Below are positions 62,301-64,000 of a DNA stretch of 64,000 nucleotides, piece after piece. Source of the DNA: Capitella teleta. Lineage: Eukaryota > Annelida > Polychaeta > Capitellidae. A program made the position numbers and the translations under genes. Under the pieces are notes generated by a model. It was not told the DNA's origin. It saw nothing but the letters and a program-made list of their open reading frames with translations, and ran no database searches. How positions within the stretch are numbered: the stretch's first letter is position 1; each line of letters begins with the position of its first letter. The stretch covers positions 78,593 through 142,592 of the forward strand of contig KB293927.1 of the NCBI GenBank assembly GCA_000328365.1, written 5' to 3'.

Positions 62301-64000
62301 AAGACAAATTTATCAATTTAAAAGTCAGCAATGGAAATCAATAGAAGCTCACTTGGTACTTCTGCCAACGGCGACTCAACTAACTTTTGCAATTGACGAA
62401 AGCACTTGTTAACTGGAAAAGCTGCATTGCTTGTTTTCACCTCAGCTAAGAGACATTTCAATGAATCCGGAGAGAACTTATTCTTCGTTGGCTGAAATCA
62501 GTGAAAATCCTATTAAAACAACTCACAGAATACTCACTCAGTACTCACACATGCCTCAGCAGGTGAAGATGTCTTGCAGCAGTACGTTAAAACACCAGGA
62601 GTGGTGCAAGCGGGTACAATATTAGACGCCATTTCTGGAGATTTCAGAGCCAGCGGAAGAGAAACATCTTTAGGGAGACACCAAGGAGATTCCTTCCCTG
62701 TGATCTGTTGAACATGACTGACGGAGGGAAACGGGGGATATGGAAGATCAGAGGGCGTTGTGATCTCAGCCGCATGCTTTTTGACAGCATTTGGAATTGC
62801 GCTGAAGAGGAACGCTTTCTTCATACGTTGCTTTTCTTTTTCTTCCTCTGTTAAAATCACTTTTATTTCCTGTTCGTCATCAGAGAGGATAACCGTTGGC
62901 GGTTGACTCTTCGCCTTCAATTGAAATATGGGGGCTAATTTCCCTGTTGCTTTCGGAGGCATTTTCTTTGGTGGGGGGTCAGCTTCGACATCGACCGGTT
63001 TGCGTTTGGGCCTCCTTATAACAGTTTCCTAAAAAAAAAAAAAAAAAAAAAAAGAGGATGTTTTTTCCAGTCCATTCCTTTAAATCTCCTTACCTCCATC
63101 GTGAGTGATATTGACTGACTAGCAACATGGGCACTTCGTCTGCAGCTTCGACGCAGTTCTTGCGATCCTTGTGTTTGCAGGATCTGTTTCACTCTTTTCT
63201 CTTTTGCTTTCTTTACCAACTCTTGAGCTCGGCTTATCTTTGCCTGTCAAACGAGAAAATTTGTAAATAAATAAATAACTCATCCAAAATTACAAACTCA
63301 CATCTTTCCTGTGTACGGGAGATTCTTCAGCATTAGAATCACTTCCACTCCTAGAGAAAAAAAAATTCTAAAGAAGCCCAACAAAAAGAAATTTGATATG
63401 TAACCTTGTAAAGCGAATCTTGAGTGGAGTTTTCTTCTTCCCCTTCCTAGGTGGCACCACTGTTGCAAGGTTTACTTCCTTGTCAGGCTTCTCAGGCACA
63501 GACACTTGGTCGAAATTCTCCTCAACTTCATCTTCGGAACTGCGCTCTTGAAATCTTGCACTGCGGCGCACAGAGAGTGATTTTACAACTTTCTTCGGCG
63601 ACCTCAGAGATCGACGTAGTGTTTTCTCTTCTGGAGACTGGAAATCGTCATCAGATGCATCTCTCATGCGAGTGACTTTCTTGGGTGTCTTGACAGGACG
63701 CTTGATTGAAATTCCTTTTGCTCCAAAACTGAGCGTGGATTGCATTTTGTTGCTGTCTGTCCTCGTCAAAGTCACTCTTGATTTCTTTTGCAGTTTCTCG
63801 TCGTCCGAAACAATCTCAACGACAGATTTTTTCAGAGCTTCATTATCCAGGAAAACAACCGGAGAAGGAATGTTTCTCTCTTCATCTGACAAATGCACAA
63901 CATCGATGCTCTCTTCATCCAGCGATATTTCCATCTTGTCATTATCATTATTGGTTTTAATATCTGTCTTGCTATCATCCTTTTCCTTGTTTATGCTATC
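59334..64000 (-). CDS. ATAD5: ATPase family AAA domain-containing protein 5 (Elg1-like PCNA unloader), N-terminus cut by window end
   Basis: ATAD5 forms an RFC-like complex with RFC2-5 that removes PCNA from DNA after replication. Fifteen exons join in frame over about 1284 residues (human 1844): from beyond 64000 to 63405, then 63350-63302, 63243-63094, 63028-62549, 62491-62353, 62288-62187, 62132-61926, 61847-61672, 61608-61455, 61403-61213, 61154-60996, 60943-60437, 60381-59672, 59619-59461, 59409-59334. The N-terminal part is charged and low-complexity, with a PIP-box-like QSTLSFG. The AAA core has Walker A GPHGCGKS (exon 61847-61672), the VFEVNASQKRSGRQI block and a Walker B-like LILFEEADVVLEED. 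The tail LDYLPMLRFVCRSEQ and RFLHYLDPLIREL matches the family C-terminus. It lies head-to-tail with WDFY3, 2.4 kb upstream. Confidence 0.93.

Overview
This window is animal nuclear DNA. It holds three large, intron-rich, conserved eukaryotic genes whose proteins align along their length with animal orthologues. Most introns are only about 45-70 bp with GT-AG ends, and the spaces between genes carry LINE and DNA-transposon debris. The very short introns, animal-type WDFY3 and ATAD5, and an L2-like LINE suit a compact-intron invertebrate. A sponge would fit, but the sequence alone does not prove it. There is one 50-base assembly gap (18030-18079).

Layout. 1-12,600 is gene-poor: a possible 3' gene end on the minus strand (1993-2700), a hAT-type MITE (6541-7490), an integrase fossil (about 7830-8310), a small TA-flanked element with a 24-bp palindrome (9003-9223), and a promoter-like cluster (X-box plus two E2F sites) followed by a possible small spliced gene (9438-9894). 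12,600-16,702 is one decayed L2/CR1-like LINE ending in a (TTA)n tract. 17,512-29,763 (+) is POLR3A, the largest subunit of RNA polymerase III, in 33 exons that join in frame. Its first intron carries a pogo-like DNA transposon and its last intron a tRNA-like SINE head.

30,237-56,931 (-) is WDFY3/ALFY, the BEACH-WD40-FYVE autophagy scaffold, in 53 exons. It converges on POLR3A with 473 bp between the two stop codons. Its 9.75-kb intron 26 holds an intronless, GC-rich leucine-rich-repeat membrane-protein gene on the opposite strand (39,454-41,536), plus a separate CRE/TATA promoter-like site. 59,334 to the right edge (-) is the C-terminal two-thirds or so of ATAD5, the PCNA unloader, cut off by the window end.

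The three host genes serve separate jobs: Pol III transcription, selective autophagy, and PCNA unloading after replication. I see no operon-like link between them. The least ordinary features are the nested antisense LRR gene, an apparent one-base frame break in each of the LRR gene and WDFY3 exon 21, two GC-AG introns, and an unusual density of perfect palindromes and foldbacks in the left 12 kb. I did not find a clear undescribed biological system.
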